Shown piece by piece: positions 1 to 9,150 of a stretch of DNA of 64,000 nt. Position numbers and translations under genes: made by a program. Source of the stretch: Paucibacter sp963740455 (GTDB lineage: Bacteria > Pseudomonadota > Gammaproteobacteria > Burkholderiales > Burkholderiaceae_C); the NCBI GenBank assembly GCA_963740455.1, contig CAVUEF010000012.1, positions 248,001-312,000 on the forward strand, given 5' to 3'. Numbering within the stretch: position 1 is the stretch's first letter; each line of letters starts with the position of its first letter. The notes beneath the pieces were generated by a model. The model worked only from the letters and a program-made list of their open reading frames with translations, made no database searches and had not been told where the DNA came from.

Positions 1-412
1 AGTCGAGCTGCGCCAGAAAGCGCGGATTCGTGACGCGCTCGGGCGCGGCATAGAGCAGCACCAGGCGGCCGCTCATCATCTCGCGCTCGATGTGCTGCGC
101 CTGTTCGCTGCTGAGCGACGAGTTCAGGAACGCGGCGTGCACGCCGGCCTCTTCGAGCGCGCCGACCTGGTCGTGCATCAGCGCGATCAAGGGGCTCACC
201 ACCACCGCCACGCCCAGGCCTTGCCGATGCCGCGCAATCGCCGGGATCTGGTAGCACAGGCTCTTGCCGCCGCCGGTGGGCATCAAGACCAGCGCGTCGC
301 CGCCTTGCACGACATGGTCGGTGATGGCTTGCTGGGCGCCGCGAAAAGCGCCGTAGCCGAACACCTGCTGGAGGATGGCAAGCGGCGCGTGAAGATCGGA
401 AAGCTGGGTCAT
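1..412 (-). CDS. recQ: RecQ-family ATP-dependent DNA helicase, N-terminal part (cut by window edge)
   Basis: The reverse strand reads from an ATG at 412 to the window edge without a stop and encodes about 137 residues. Visible are the Q/motif-0 region (FGYGAFRGAQ), Walker A (MPTGGGKSLCYQIPA, about residues 43-57) and motif Ia (VVSPLIALMHDQV), in RecQ order and spacing. RecQ is a 3'-5' SF2 helicase acting in recombination and fork repair. Zinc-binding, WH and HRDC domains would lie outside the window. High confidence for the family; only the first quarter is visible. Confidence 0.9.
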   Translation of the reverse strand, partial: MTQLSDLHAPLAILQQVFGYGAFRGAQQAITDHVVQGGDALVLMPTGGGKSLCYQIPAIARHRQGLGVAVVVSPLIALMHDQVGALEEAGVHAAFLNSSLSSEQAQHIEREMMSGRLVLLYAAPERVTNPRFLAQLD

Positions 413-495
413 GCGTCGATTATTGAGAATTCCAAAATTCATGACAAGGTTGTTGGTGGGCAGGAGGATGCGGCACTCTGCTCCGCGAATGTCCT

Positions 496-712
496 CCGCC
501 CTACGGGCTCCCCCTTTATTTCGCTGCGCAGAGCACCCCATCCTCCTGCTTGGCAAAGCGGTCGCTATGCGCGCCGGAATACCGATACCGCTGCGCCAAG
601 AAGACTGGGTAAGTGACGTAGTGAGGTAAAGGAGGAGCCCGTAGGGCGGGGGACACGAACGCAGTTACTTGCCCAGCCTTCTTGGCATCGTGCGCGCACC
701 TGGAACCAGGTG
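496..712. repeat. Intergenic palindromic repeat region between recQ and nosL
   Basis: The 380-bp gap between recQ and nosL holds no convincing gene. It contains a perfect 16-bp inverted repeat (CCGCCCTACGGGCTCC at 496-511 and its complement at 634-649), a second 20-bp inverted pair with two mismatches (595-614 and 667-686), and a tight hairpin CACCTGG-AA-CCAGGTG at 697-712. The first two pairs interleave, so they cannot all form one simple stem. This looks like a dispersed palindromic element or a decayed miniature element rather than a terminator. Confidence 0.55.
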
Positions 713-793
713 ACTGAAAGGTGGCCTCGGCAGAAGAGTGTCGTGATTTATGAAAAGATCAATAGGCCATGAAGGCCCACCAGCTCGCGGTGG

Positions 794-1306
794 CTACATG
801 CCGCCGTCGTTCAGCGCGCCGCCGCTCAAGTCGACCATCTCCGGCTTCACTTCGCCAAAACGCAGCACGCGGCCGCCCTGCTCGGCGGCGAACTTCTTCG
901 CATCGGCCTCCAGCTTGAAGCTGGCAATCGTCGGCCCCATCGAGCCCTGGCGTTTGCTGCCCAACACGTAGAAGGCGGTCTTCGCATCGATCCAGTGGCC
1001 GCGCGGCTGCTCCCAATCGGCCTGGCCCATGTCCTGTACATACACGGCGCGAATGTTCTTGATTTGCTCGGGTCTGAGCAGGGTGTTGAACATCTCGACG
1101 GTATCGCAATTGAAGACCGGCTTGGCTTGATTGCTGTAGAAGATCTGCGCCTTGGGGCCGGGATAGTCGGCCAGCAACATGCCGTCGAGCTCGCAGGCGG
1201 TGGCTGCGTCGATCTCGACCGGCGCAAGACCTGGCCCCGACTTTTCTCCGCAGGCGGTGAGGCTTGCCAGTGCGGCCAGCAAGAGGTGACGGCGATTGAG
1301 CTTCAT
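794..1306 (-). CDS. nosL: NosL copper-chaperone lipoprotein
   Basis: NosL is an outer-membrane or periplasmic lipoprotein that binds Cu(I) and supports assembly of the CuZ site of N2O reductase. The 170-residue product begins with a lipoprotein signal ending in the lipobox LTAC (Cys about residue 19), followed by the NosL-type segment CELDGMLLADYPGPKAQIFY that carries the conserved Met and the PGPKAQI block. The start at 1306 is preferred because GGAGG lies just upstream and the ATG overlaps the nosY stop as ATGA. Last gene of the nosZRDFYL unit. Confidence 0.93.
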   Translation of the reverse strand: MKLNRRHLLLAALASLTACGEKSGPGLAPVEIDAATACELDGMLLADYPGPKAQIFYSNQAKPVFNCDTVEMFNTLLRPEQIKNIRAVYVQDMGQADWEQPRGHWIDAKTAFYVLGSKRQGSMGPTIASFKLEADAKKFAAEQGGRVLRFGEVKPEMVDLSGGALNDGGM

Positions 1307-2127
1307 GTGCGAAACCTCCAGCTTGCCAGCGCCAAGGGGCCGGCGATCCAGGCCAGCATGGCGGCTCCCATCAGCCAAGGGTTGGCCAGCGCCGGCGGGA
1401 CGATGCTCACCAGTCCATACAGGGTCCGCACCTGGTCGAGCGAAAATACATTCAGGATCCGGAACACATCGGCCGGATTGAGCAAGAGCACATAGGCCAG
1501 GGCCTCGCCACCAAACTCGCCGCCACTGGCCACCAAGAGCCCCAACATCAACAGGTCGAACACCAGCACGAAGCCGAACCAGAGTGCAATGGCCAAACCC
1601 GAGGCGCGCGTGCGCTCGCGCACCAGCACCGAGATCAGCAGCGCCAGGCTCAGGAATGACAAGCCCAGCATGACCGAGCTGAGCATGAAGCCCAGGTATT
1701 GAAACAGCCCGGCCCAGTTGAACTGCTGGTAAAGCAGTACCGCGTCCAGCGCAAATCCGGCCAGGGTCGAGAGCGTGAGTGCGGCGGCAAGGCCCAGATA
1801 TTTGCCGAGCAACAACTCCAGGCGCGTGATCGGCAGCGCCAGCAGCAGATCGAGCGAGCCGCGTTCGCGCTCACCCACAATGGCGTCGAAACCCAGCAGC
1901 AAGGCGATCAGCGGGATCAGATAGATCACCAGACTCACCAGACTGGCAATCGTGAATTCGATCGAACGCGGCCCGAGCTGGCCTTGCTGCGCACCGCCAA
2001 AATAGGTGATCACGAGCGAGAACACGGTGAACACCAGGGCCACCGCCAGCACCCAGCGGTTACGCATGCGGTCGCGAAATTCCTTGGCTGCCAGCGTGGC
2101 GACCTGTCGCCATTCGATGTCCGGCAT
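1303..2127 (-). CDS. nosY: NosY ABC-type membrane permease
   Basis: A 274-residue integral membrane protein with about six hydrophobic helices, the usual size for NosY. It pairs with the ATPase NosF and the periplasmic protein NosD to form the NosDFY complex needed for sulfur/copper delivery to CuZ of NosZ. It starts 2 bp after the nosF stop and its stop overlaps nosL by 4 bp, so translation is probably coupled. The segment FDAIVGERERGSLDLLLALPI near residues 80-100 is the typical ABC-2 coupling-loop motif. Confidence 0.93.
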   Translation of the reverse strand: MPDIEWRQVATLAAKEFRDRMRNRWVLAVALVFTVFSLVITYFGGAQQGQLGPRSIEFTIASLVSLVIYLIPLIALLLGFDAIVGERERGSLDLLLALPITRLELLLGKYLGLAAALTLSTLAGFALDAVLLYQQFNWAGLFQYLGFMLSSVMLGLSFLSLALLISVLVRERTRASGLAIALWFGFVLVFDLLMLGLLVASGGEFGGEALAYVLLLNPADVFRILNVFSLDQVRTLYGLVSIVPPALANPWLMGAAMLAWIAGPLALASWRFRT

Positions 2128-2129
2128 GT

Positions 2130-3062
2130 TCAGCTCCTCAATCCGAAGAACAAGTCCTCGAGCGTGGGCTCGTGGATGTGCAAGTCAAGCAAGCGGCTTC
2201 CCAGCGGCGCAATCGCGGCCAGCGCCGCCATCTTGGCCGGGCGCGTGCAGGTGATGACGAGTTCGCCAGCCACCCATCGCAGGCTCAACCCTGGCACCGC
2301 GTCCAGGGCAGCCTGCAGCTCAGCCAAGGCGTGGGGCTCAACGCGCACGGCAATCGACAGCGGCATGTCGAGTTGGTCCCGCAAGGCCTGCACGCTGCCC
2401 AGGGCCTGGATCTTGCCGTTCTCCATGATGGCCAGGCGATCCACGCGCTCCTGAAGTTCGGCCAGCACGTGGGAGGTGATGACGATGGTGACGCCTTGCG
2501 CGCGCAGTTCTTGCAGGATGTCGTAGAAATTGCGGATCGCCGCCGGGTCGAGGCCATTGCTGGGCTCGTCGAGGAACAGCACCTTGGGCGTTCCCAGCAA
2601 GGCTTGCGCGAAGCCCAGACGTTGACGCATGCCCTTCGAATATTCGCGCACCGGGCGCGCGCCTGCGCCGCCCAGACCCACCCGCTCCAGCAAGGCTGGG
2701 CAGCCAGCCAGGTCGCTGCTCTTGAGCCGGGCGAAGAAGCGCAAGGTCTCGAGTCCGCTGAGGTTGTCGTACAGCACCAGGTTTTCAGGCAGGTAACCGA
2801 TATGACGTCTTGCGGCACGAAAATCGTCGCCATGCACCGAAGCCCCTGCGACCAGAATCTCGCCCGCGCTGGCAGGAATCAGGCCCAGCATCATCTTGAA
2901 CAAGGTGGTCTTGCCGGCGCCGTTATGCCCGATCAGACCGAACAGCTCGCCGCGCCGCACGCTCAGATCCACGCCGTCCACGGCACACACCGCGCCGTAG
3001 TGCTTGACCACGGCGCGCAGTTCGATAGCGTGGGTCTCAGTGCTCGCGCTAGTGCTTGTCAC
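2130..3062 (-). CDS. nosF: NosF ABC-transporter ATPase
   Basis: A 310-residue cytoplasmic ATPase of the NosDFY complex. Walker A (GHNGAGKTT, about residue 44), signature (YSKGMRQRLGFAQALLG, about 140) and Walker B (VLFLDEPSNGLDP, about 162) are intact, followed by a switch His (ITSHVLAEL) and a C-terminal extension of about 90 residues as in NosF. Its start lies inside the last 14 bases of nosD. Confidence 0.95.
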   Translation of the reverse strand: MTSTSASTETHAIELRAVVKHYGAVCAVDGVDLSVRRGELFGLIGHNGAGKTTLFKMMLGLIPASAGEILVAGASVHGDDFRAARRHIGYLPENLVLYDNLSGLETLRFFARLKSSDLAGCPALLERVGLGGAGARPVREYSKGMRQRLGFAQALLGTPKVLFLDEPSNGLDPAAIRNFYDILQELRAQGVTIVITSHVLAELQERVDRLAIMENGKIQALGSVQALRDQLDMPLSIAVRVEPHALAELQAALDAVPGLSLRWVAGELVITCTRPAKMAALAAIAPLGSRLLDLHIHEPTLEDLFFGLRS

Positions 3063-4317
3063 GCCAGACTCTCCAGTGCTTGTGCGAGGGTTGCATTCGA
3101 GGGTAGTTGTCCACCACGCTGGGTACGCGCAAGACCGGGAACTGCTGGCTCACCAGCCGCAGCGCCTGCACCGCCGGGCTGGCCAACAGCAGCTTCGCGC
3201 TGGGGTGGCGCCAGATCAGCCGGTCCACCGTGTCGTTGGCCTGGTAGGGCAGATCGCCGACGCCATCGCCGTCGCGGTCCCAGCCCATATAGTTGCTCCA
3301 GTGATTGCCATGGCCGGGCTTGCTGCCGCCCCAGATCTCGTCGCGCGCACCGACGTAGCGCACCTGCTCGCGGTTGGCGATGAAGTCGTTGCCCTGCACC
3401 ACATTGTGCGTGGAACCCGCGGACAGATGTACGCCAATGTCGTTGTCGACCACGAGGTTGCCGCGCAAGGTCGTGTAGCCGACGTCGTAAATGAAGAAGC
3501 CGCGCTTGTTTGAGGCAACGACATTGTTCTCGACGACCGAATCTTGCAGGGTGCGCAGCATGATCCCGTGGTCGGTGTTGCCCCAGGCGCGGTTGTTGCG
3601 CACCACCTGGTTTCTCACCTCCATCAGGGCCAGGCCGCCGCGGTTGTCATACGTGTCGTTGTCTTCCCACAGGTTGTAGTACGAGTTCATGTAGTGCGTG
3701 CCGTAGCGGCTGTGGTGCAGTTTGTTGGCCCTGAACACGGCATGGTGCGAGACGTCAACATAAAGCGCATCGCGCACGAAGCTGATGTTGTTGCCGATGA
3801 TGCGGGCGCCATTCGTGTTGTAGAGCTGTATGCCATTGCCGCGCTGGGCGGAGTTGTAATCGCGTTTGCCAGTGATGATGTTGGCCTCGACGCGCACGTC
3901 GTCAGCCTTCTCGATCCACAGCCCGAACAGGTTGTAGGTGAGGTCGCAGTGCTGCACCACGGCGCGGTGCGCTCCCGGCCGGATATAGATCCCCGCGTTC
4001 TGATCCTTCAGGCTGTCACCCGAGTCGCGCACGATCAGGCCTTCGATCACCACGTCGGGCGAGGTGACGCGGATCGTGTCGCCGACTTGCCCGCCGCTCA
4101 ATGTGGGTCGATTCATGCCGCGCAGCGTGAGCGGCTTGTTCACGACGAAGTTGCCCCGATAGAAGCCGCGCCCGATTTCCAGCACATCGCCCGCCTGCGC
4201 TGCGTCGATGGCCTTTTGCAGCGCAGCGCCCGGCTCGACGCGCAGCGTCGCCGCCTGCGCACTGCCCAGCAAGGCGCACACAAGCAGATGACAGGCCAGG
4301 CGCCCAGCCCGCCTCAT
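3049..4317 (-). CDS. nosD: NosD periplasmic copper-maturation protein
   Basis: A 422-residue exported protein with an N-terminal signal peptide (MRRAGRLACHLLVCALLGSAQA) and a long run of right-handed beta-helix (CASH/NosD-type) repeats, seen as recurring N-N-x-h/G-I-x-h strings from about residue 60 to 340. NosD docks on NosFY at the periplasmic face and is required for CuZ assembly. Located between nosR and nosF, 22 bp downstream of nosR. Confidence 0.94.
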   Translation of the reverse strand: MRRAGRLACHLLVCALLGSAQAATLRVEPGAALQKAIDAAQAGDVLEIGRGFYRGNFVVNKPLTLRGMNRPTLSGGQVGDTIRVTSPDVVIEGLIVRDSGDSLKDQNAGIYIRPGAHRAVVQHCDLTYNLFGLWIEKADDVRVEANIITGKRDYNSAQRGNGIQLYNTNGARIIGNNISFVRDALYVDVSHHAVFRANKLHHSRYGTHYMNSYYNLWEDNDTYDNRGGLALMEVRNQVVRNNRAWGNTDHGIMLRTLQDSVVENNVVASNKRGFFIYDVGYTTLRGNLVVDNDIGVHLSAGSTHNVVQGNDFIANREQVRYVGARDEIWGGSKPGHGNHWSNYMGWDRDGDGVGDLPYQANDTVDRLIWRHPSAKLLLASPAVQALRLVSQQFPVLRVPSVVDNYPRMQPSHKHWRVWRDKH

Positions 4318-4339
4318 CGGGGCAACACCATTGCCAACC

Positions 4340-6952
4340 TCATGTCAGCAGCAAGCCCAGCGTCTTGAGCGCCAGGAAGAGCGAGGCTCCGATCAACAGA
4401 TTCTTGAATCCGACGTAGCTGAGCATGTCCATCACGCTGGCGTAGCGGTAATTGTTTTGCCACCAGGGGCCATCCTTCACGTAGCGGCGCTCCGACAAGC
4501 GTATCAGCACCTCGTACACACTCCAGCCAAACCACCAGCCGATGACGGCACTCGACGACAGCTTGCCCGTCGCCGCCAGCACCCATGCCAGACTCACCGC
4601 CAAGGCCAAGGAGAACCCGGCAATTTCCAGAGCGCGCATGGTACGCCAACCCCCGATGCTCCAGGGCCAGAGATGATCAATCAGCTCCAGCCACAGCCAG
4701 CGCCAGCCCGTCACGCCGGTCTTGTACGGATGCGGCATCGCAGCAGTGGGCATGCGCGGATCGGGTCCGCTATTGGGCTTGCTTTCGATCGGTGCTGGAT
4801 GGATGGGGATGAAATAGCCGTCCCGGCCAATCGGGGTGATTTCCAGACCCTCACGCTCGCGGCGCTTGCGCTCCTTGGACAGCGGCGGACAGCCCTTGAC
4901 GTCGGTATACAGCACCATGCAGTCCAGGCAGTGCAGGCATTCACGGTGGTCAATGCGGCCGGCCGGATCTATTGCCTGCGAGCCACAACCTACCGCACAG
5001 GCCTTGCAGCTGTTGCAGTCCTGTTTGCGGCGTAAGCCGTACCACCTGAAGGTGCTTGGCATCGCCAACGCCGCACCGAGTGGGCAGATGTACTTGCAAT
5101 AGGGTCGCTCGATGAAGATCGACAGGCCCAGCAAGACGCTCACGAACAGCGCGTAAGGCCAAGGGCGGTGCGTGATACCCACAAGGAAAGTGGTCTTGAA
5201 GGGTTCCACCTCGGACAGCATTTCTGCCAGCCCCATGTCGAACATCGACACCGCCAGCAGGCCGAAGAAGATGGCGTACTTGAGCCACTTCAGCCGGTTA
5301 TGCCAGGCCATCGGAAGACTTCCCTGGAAGCGCTTCAGTCCTATTCGTCCAGCAATCTTGTAAATGATCTCCGACATCGACCCGAACGGACACATCCATC
5401 CGCAGAACAGGCCGCGCCCGAACACGAACACGGTCAGGATGATGAAGAACCAGAAAATGAAGATGAATGGATCCGAGAGGAACAGCGACCAGGTCCACTG
5501 GAACAGCAGCGCGTGAAACCAGGTCAGCACCTGGGTGATGGACGGTTGGGCCAGCGCGCCAAAGCCGACAAAGCCGATGCTCAGGACCCAGGCGCTGTAC
5601 TTGAAGGCGTTGACCGGCCATTTGTTCTTGTGCGTGGAGCGCCGCGTGAGGCGTTCCCTGAAGGCATAGACAAGGCTCACGCCAACCAGCAGAGTCACGA
5701 ACAGCGCAATGCTGATGGCGCGCGTCTTCCAGATCTGCACCCAGGGCGACGCACGCTCTTGCACCTCGGGGCGCCCTCCCTCCAGCAACTTGGCGTCGAG
5801 CCACAGGCGTGCATCGAAGGTGGTGAACTTCTTGACCCCGGTGGCGCGGTCCAGGCGGTTGCCCATGAAAGAAAGCTTCCAGGGGTAGGCCGCCGAGAAG
5901 CTCTTGCCGCGGATGATGAAGATGACCGATTCGTTGAACGCCGGCGCACCTGCGGCGTCGATGCCGTAGAGGTTGAGCGCGTCAAGATCACGGAAGGTGA
6001 AGGAGTCGGCCCCTTGCTTGACCTGCACGCGGTCGTAGATGCCGCCGCGCACAAAGCCCGATCCCTTGAAGGACTCCAAGCCTGCGGTGCGGATCACGAA
6101 GAGTGCATGCTCGCCCTCCTTCAGACGGGCGCGCAGATTGTTCCAACCCAGTTCGCCCAGCACGCTGCGGCCCACATCGGGGTGATTGAGGTCGCCAAAC
6201 CAGAGTTCGATGAACGGTTGGCCGGTGGACGGCTGGCCCACCTGCTCGGGTTTGACGAGCAGGTGCTGCACCGCGCCGAGCTCGATCAGCTGCGACCAGC
6301 TCAGCACCTTGCCGCTGAGCGCGAAGCGCGCCGGCGGGCGCACCGTCGGCGCCAGAATGCCGACCTCGCGCGCCACCGTCCCACCCGATGTCATCAGGAC
6401 CTGGTTCTGCGCGATCACGGTGACCGTGGCGCCCGCGATCGCGTCCACCCCGAGCACGCCCTCGTCGGGCCGGGACTGGCCGATCTCGATCTTGTCGGCC
6501 ACCGACTTGCCGATGTACTGATCGTTGAACTTCAGCAGCGCGGATTCCGGGATTCCCAGCAGCAGAATGGGTTCCGAATGCTTGAGCACCTTGATGCCCA
6601 CGAAGCGCCCCTTGAGGTCCATGCCGATCAGCGTGACCACCGGCTTGCCGGAATACGCCGGCGTGTCGGTGATGTCGGTGGACAGCATCACGTAGCCGAG
6701 CAACTTCTTCTTGCCCGCCACGACCTCGCCGTAAGCCTCTACATAAGGCGGCTGGCCGATCCGCTCGGAGAAGCTCTTGGCGCCCGGGAACACATCGACG
6801 CAAGGCACCAGCGCACACATGTCCTTGGCGGTCGCCAGCTCATGCGGAAGCTCAGCGTTGTAGACGTTCGCACGCGCAGCGCCAGCGAACATTGCCAGCG
6901 CCAGAAGAAACGCGGCCACGAGGGCCGCGCACTGTCTATTTCGAACTCTCAT
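4340..6952 (-). CDS. nosR: NosR: membrane-bound flavin and iron-sulfur protein of N2O respiration, with C-terminal extension
   Basis: NosR is needed for expression and electron delivery to N2O reductase. The 870-residue product has a signal peptide (cleavage near ANA/RA-N, residue ~29), a periplasmic FMN-binding domain with the flavinylation motif AGATVT (about residues 170-175), several membrane helices, two CxxxCP motifs (CGWMCPFG and CKYICPLGA) and a cytoplasmic ferredoxin-like region (CNSCKACAVGC and CLHCLDCM). The family is usually about 720-780 residues; here about 120 further residues from residue ~749 contain two to three extra hydrophobic helices. Its flavin is probably attached by the ApbE encoded at 9542. 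Confidence 0.95.
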   Translation of the reverse strand: MRVRNRQCAALVAAFLLALAMFAGAARANVYNAELPHELATAKDMCALVPCVDVFPGAKSFSERIGQPPYVEAYGEVVAGKKKLLGYVMLSTDITDTPAYSGKPVVTLIGMDLKGRFVGIKVLKHSEPILLLGIPESALLKFNDQYIGKSVADKIEIGQSRPDEGVLGVDAIAGATVTVIAQNQVLMTSGGTVAREVGILAPTVRPPARFALSGKVLSWSQLIELGAVQHLLVKPEQVGQPSTGQPFIELWFGDLNHPDVGRSVLGELGWNNLRARLKEGEHALFVIRTAGLESFKGSGFVRGGIYDRVQVKQGADSFTFRDLDALNLYGIDAAGAPAFNESVIFIIRGKSFSAAYPWKLSFMGNRLDRATGVKKFTTFDARLWLDAKLLEGGRPEVQERASPWVQIWKTRAISIALFVTLLVGVSLVYAFRERLTRRSTHKNKWPVNAFKYSAWVLSIGFVGFGALAQPSITQVLTWFHALLFQWTWSLFLSDPFIFIFWFFIILTVFVFGRGLFCGWMCPFGSMSEIIYKIAGRIGLKRFQGSLPMAWHNRLKWLKYAIFFGLLAVSMFDMGLAEMLSEVEPFKTTFLVGITHRPWPYALFVSVLLGLSIFIERPYCKYICPLGAALAMPSTFRWYGLRRKQDCNSCKACAVGCGSQAIDPAGRIDHRECLHCLDCMVLYTDVKGCPPLSKERKRREREGLEITPIGRDGYFIPIHPAPIESKPNSGPDPRMPTAAMPHPYKTGVTGWRWLWLELIDHLWPWSIGGWRTMRALEIAGFSLALAVSLAWVLAATGKLSSSAVIGWWFGWSVYEVLIRLSERRYVKDGPWWQNNYRYASVMDMLSYVGFKNLLIGASLFLALKTLGLLLT

Positions 6953-6973
6953 TGACTTCCTACATCGCCAGCT

Positions 6974-6998
6974 CCCGCACGCGCTCAGCGCGTGCGGG
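6974..6998. terminator. Strong hairpin between nosZ and nosR
   Basis: The sequence CCCGCACGCGC-TCA-GCGCGTGCGGG forms a perfect 11-bp stem with a 3-nt loop in the 60-bp spacer between nosZ and nosR. On the minus strand no U-tract follows it, so full termination is unlikely. It may protect the nosZ transcript end or reduce read-through into nosR. Confidence 0.6.
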
Positions 6999-7012
6999 CC
7001 AGCTCATTTTCC

Positions 7013-8941
7013 TCAAGCCTCGACGATCAGGCGCGAACGCATCTCCAGGTGCAGGGCATGACAGAAGTGCGTGCAGTAGCACCAGTACACGCCCACTTTG
7101 TCGGCCACGAACGTGACCGACGCGGTTTCCTGCGGGTTGACGATGAAGTTGATGTTGTACTTCGGAATGGCGAAGCCGTGCGTCAAGTCTTCGATCTTGT
7201 CCAGGTTGGTCAGGATCAGCGTGACTTCGTCGCCCTTCTTCACCTTGAACTCGCGCAGGCTGAAGGCCGGGGCCTGAGAGGTGAGACGAATCGTTACCTT
7301 CTTGCCCTTGCGCACCACGCCCGAATCCTTCGGGTCCTTGGTGGCGAGCGGGAAGTCGTCAAGCTGATAGACCTGCTTGGGACGCACGAGATCGCGCTTG
7401 AAGATGATGAAGTCGTGCGGCTCGCCACGCACCGGATGGTCGGCCAGCAACACCATCTTGTCGCCCGAGATGTCGATGATCTGCTCGTTCTCGGGGTGCA
7501 GCGGACCGACCGGCAGGAAGCGATCCTTCGAGAACTTGCAGCCCACCGCCAGGTATTTGCCGTCCGCAGCCTTGGTTTCTGACTGCGAGGCGTTCAGGTG
7601 ACCCGGCTGATATTGCACGTCGATGCGATCGATCACGTACTTGGCAGTCTTGTCGCCGGCGTGGAACTTGATGGCGGCGTCGACGTTCCACTTCACCACC
7701 TGGCTATCCAGGAACAGCGTGGTGTAGGCATTGCCACGGCCGTCGAAGGCCGTGTGCAAGGGACCCAGCCCCAACTCGACCTCGGCCACGATGGCCTTGT
7801 CAGGCGACTCAAGCTTGCCGTCGAAATAATCGAGCATCTTGGCCAGTTCGATCACCGTGGTGGTGGGCGAGAGCTTGCCAGCGCAAATGAAGTACTTGGC
7901 GTCCGGGCTGGCATTCACGCCGTGCGGATTCTTCGGCACCGAGACATAGGCGGTGAGTGCGGTCTTGGCGTCCTTGTTGGACGCGCGCGTGCCGTCCACC
8001 ACCGGCACTTTGGAGTCGCCATAGGTCTTGAACTTGCCCGCCTTGACGGCCGCCTCGATGCGCGCGACGTTGAAGAACAGGCAGGCGTCGCGCTCGGCGG
8101 ACATCATGTCCTCGTAGTGCACGCCCATCTCGGTGTTGTACTGGTTGGTGGCGGCCAACTTGCCGTCGTAGGAGGTGGCGGTGAGGTCGCAGTTGCCGTC
8201 GATCAGCACCTGCCAGCGCACTTCCATCGATTCGGCATCCACGCAGGTGAACAGCGAGTGGTACTTGGTGCCGTCCTCGGTGCCAACGGTATTGGGCAAG
8301 GGGATGGAGAACTCGGCGCCGCAGAACACGCGCGTGGTGTAGTTGATCTTCGGGTCGACCGGGTCGGCCTTGTCCGGGAAGATGCCGTGGAAGCCCTGCA
8401 CATTGGGCAGCTCGGTGATTTTGTCGCAGATGAAATAGTCGAGCCGGATGCGCGCGAGGCGGCAGTTGATCTTGTCGTTGACCCAAGCGTAGCGGCCGTC
8501 GTAGTTGCCGTCCTTGTAGGAGGCATGGACATGGTGGGTGTCCGCTACGGTGTAGCGCAGCGAGCCATCGGGCTTGGTGCCCATGACCTTCTTCGACTCG
8601 TTGGTGATACCCCAGCCGACCAGCGCGTCTGGGTTGAAGCAGGGGATGCGCAGCAACTCGCGGCCCGAGGGCATACCCAGCACGCGAACGTCACCGGTAT
8701 GGCCACCGCTCCAGAGTCCGTAATAGGTGTCGAGCTCGCCCGGCTTGACTTCCGTGGGATTGCCAGCGCCGCCTGCTTTCGCAGCTTGGGCCGGGCCGGA
8801 GGCGGCGGTCGCGGCGCTGCCGCCGACCTTGTCAGTGCAGGCCACCACGCCGGTCAATCCGACCAGCGCGGCTGTATTCATGAATCTGCGCCGGCCGATG
8901 CCGGTGGAATTCGGGTCTTTTGGCGTTTGCTCTTTGCTCAT
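7013..8941 (-). CDS. nosZ: Nitrous oxide reductase, clade I (Tat-exported)
   Basis: Reduces N2O to N2 in the periplasm. The 642-residue product starts with a Tat signal (GRRRFMNTAALVGLTG, residues ~16-31). All seven CuZ histidine contexts are visible in order: DTHHVHAS, GFHGIFP, NPHGVNAS, GPLHTAF, QPGHLNAS and EPHDF. The C-terminal cupredoxin domain has the CuA motif CTHFCHALHLEM (Cys, Cys, His, Met ligands present). The residue between the two CuA cysteines that is usually Trp is His here. A Tat signal places it in clade I. First gene of its minus-strand unit; RBS GAGGAG sits just upstream. Confidence 0.97.
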   Translation of the reverse strand: MSKEQTPKDPNSTGIGRRRFMNTAALVGLTGVVACTDKVGGSAATAASGPAQAAKAGGAGNPTEVKPGELDTYYGLWSGGHTGDVRVLGMPSGRELLRIPCFNPDALVGWGITNESKKVMGTKPDGSLRYTVADTHHVHASYKDGNYDGRYAWVNDKINCRLARIRLDYFICDKITELPNVQGFHGIFPDKADPVDPKINYTTRVFCGAEFSIPLPNTVGTEDGTKYHSLFTCVDAESMEVRWQVLIDGNCDLTATSYDGKLAATNQYNTEMGVHYEDMMSAERDACLFFNVARIEAAVKAGKFKTYGDSKVPVVDGTRASNKDAKTALTAYVSVPKNPHGVNASPDAKYFICAGKLSPTTTVIELAKMLDYFDGKLESPDKAIVAEVELGLGPLHTAFDGRGNAYTTLFLDSQVVKWNVDAAIKFHAGDKTAKYVIDRIDVQYQPGHLNASQSETKAADGKYLAVGCKFSKDRFLPVGPLHPENEQIIDISGDKMVLLADHPVRGEPHDFIIFKRDLVRPKQVYQLDDFPLATKDPKDSGVVRKGKKVTIRLTSQAPAFSLREFKVKKGDEVTLILTNLDKIEDLTHGFAIPKYNINFIVNPQETASVTFVADKVGVYWCYCTHFCHALHLEMRSRLIVEA

Positions 8942-9150
8942 GGTATCTCCTCGTTTGATGCACCCTCTCGGAATGCTTGCTAGACTGACTTCGAATGCTT
9001 TTGCTGATCCACCATGCTAGGTTCGCTGACAGGCAAAGACCTTGACCTGTGACAGTTTCTAGGCGGACCGTCCTCTGTATCGACAGCCAAGAGCGACTCC
9101 CGACGCTGCTTGGCCGTTTAGAATTCATCGCCTCACATAAGGAACTACTC
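8942..9150. promoter_or_regulatory. Divergent nosZ / cytochrome c promoter region with a weak Crp/FNR-like site
   Basis: This 209-bp gap separates nosZ (minus) from the cytochrome gene (plus). At 9044-9057 lies TTGAC-CTGT-GACAG, which resembles a degenerate FNR/Dnr/NNR site (consensus TTGAT-N4-ATCAA): one half is near-consensus, the other poor. No clear sigma-70 promoter could be assigned. The region must hold both promoters; the site assignment is weak. Confidence 0.35.

Noticed and set aside
6974..6998. Rho-independent terminator after nosZ
   Set aside because: The stem is strong but there is no U-tract on the transcribed strand and nosR follows directly; kept only as a hairpin of uncertain role.
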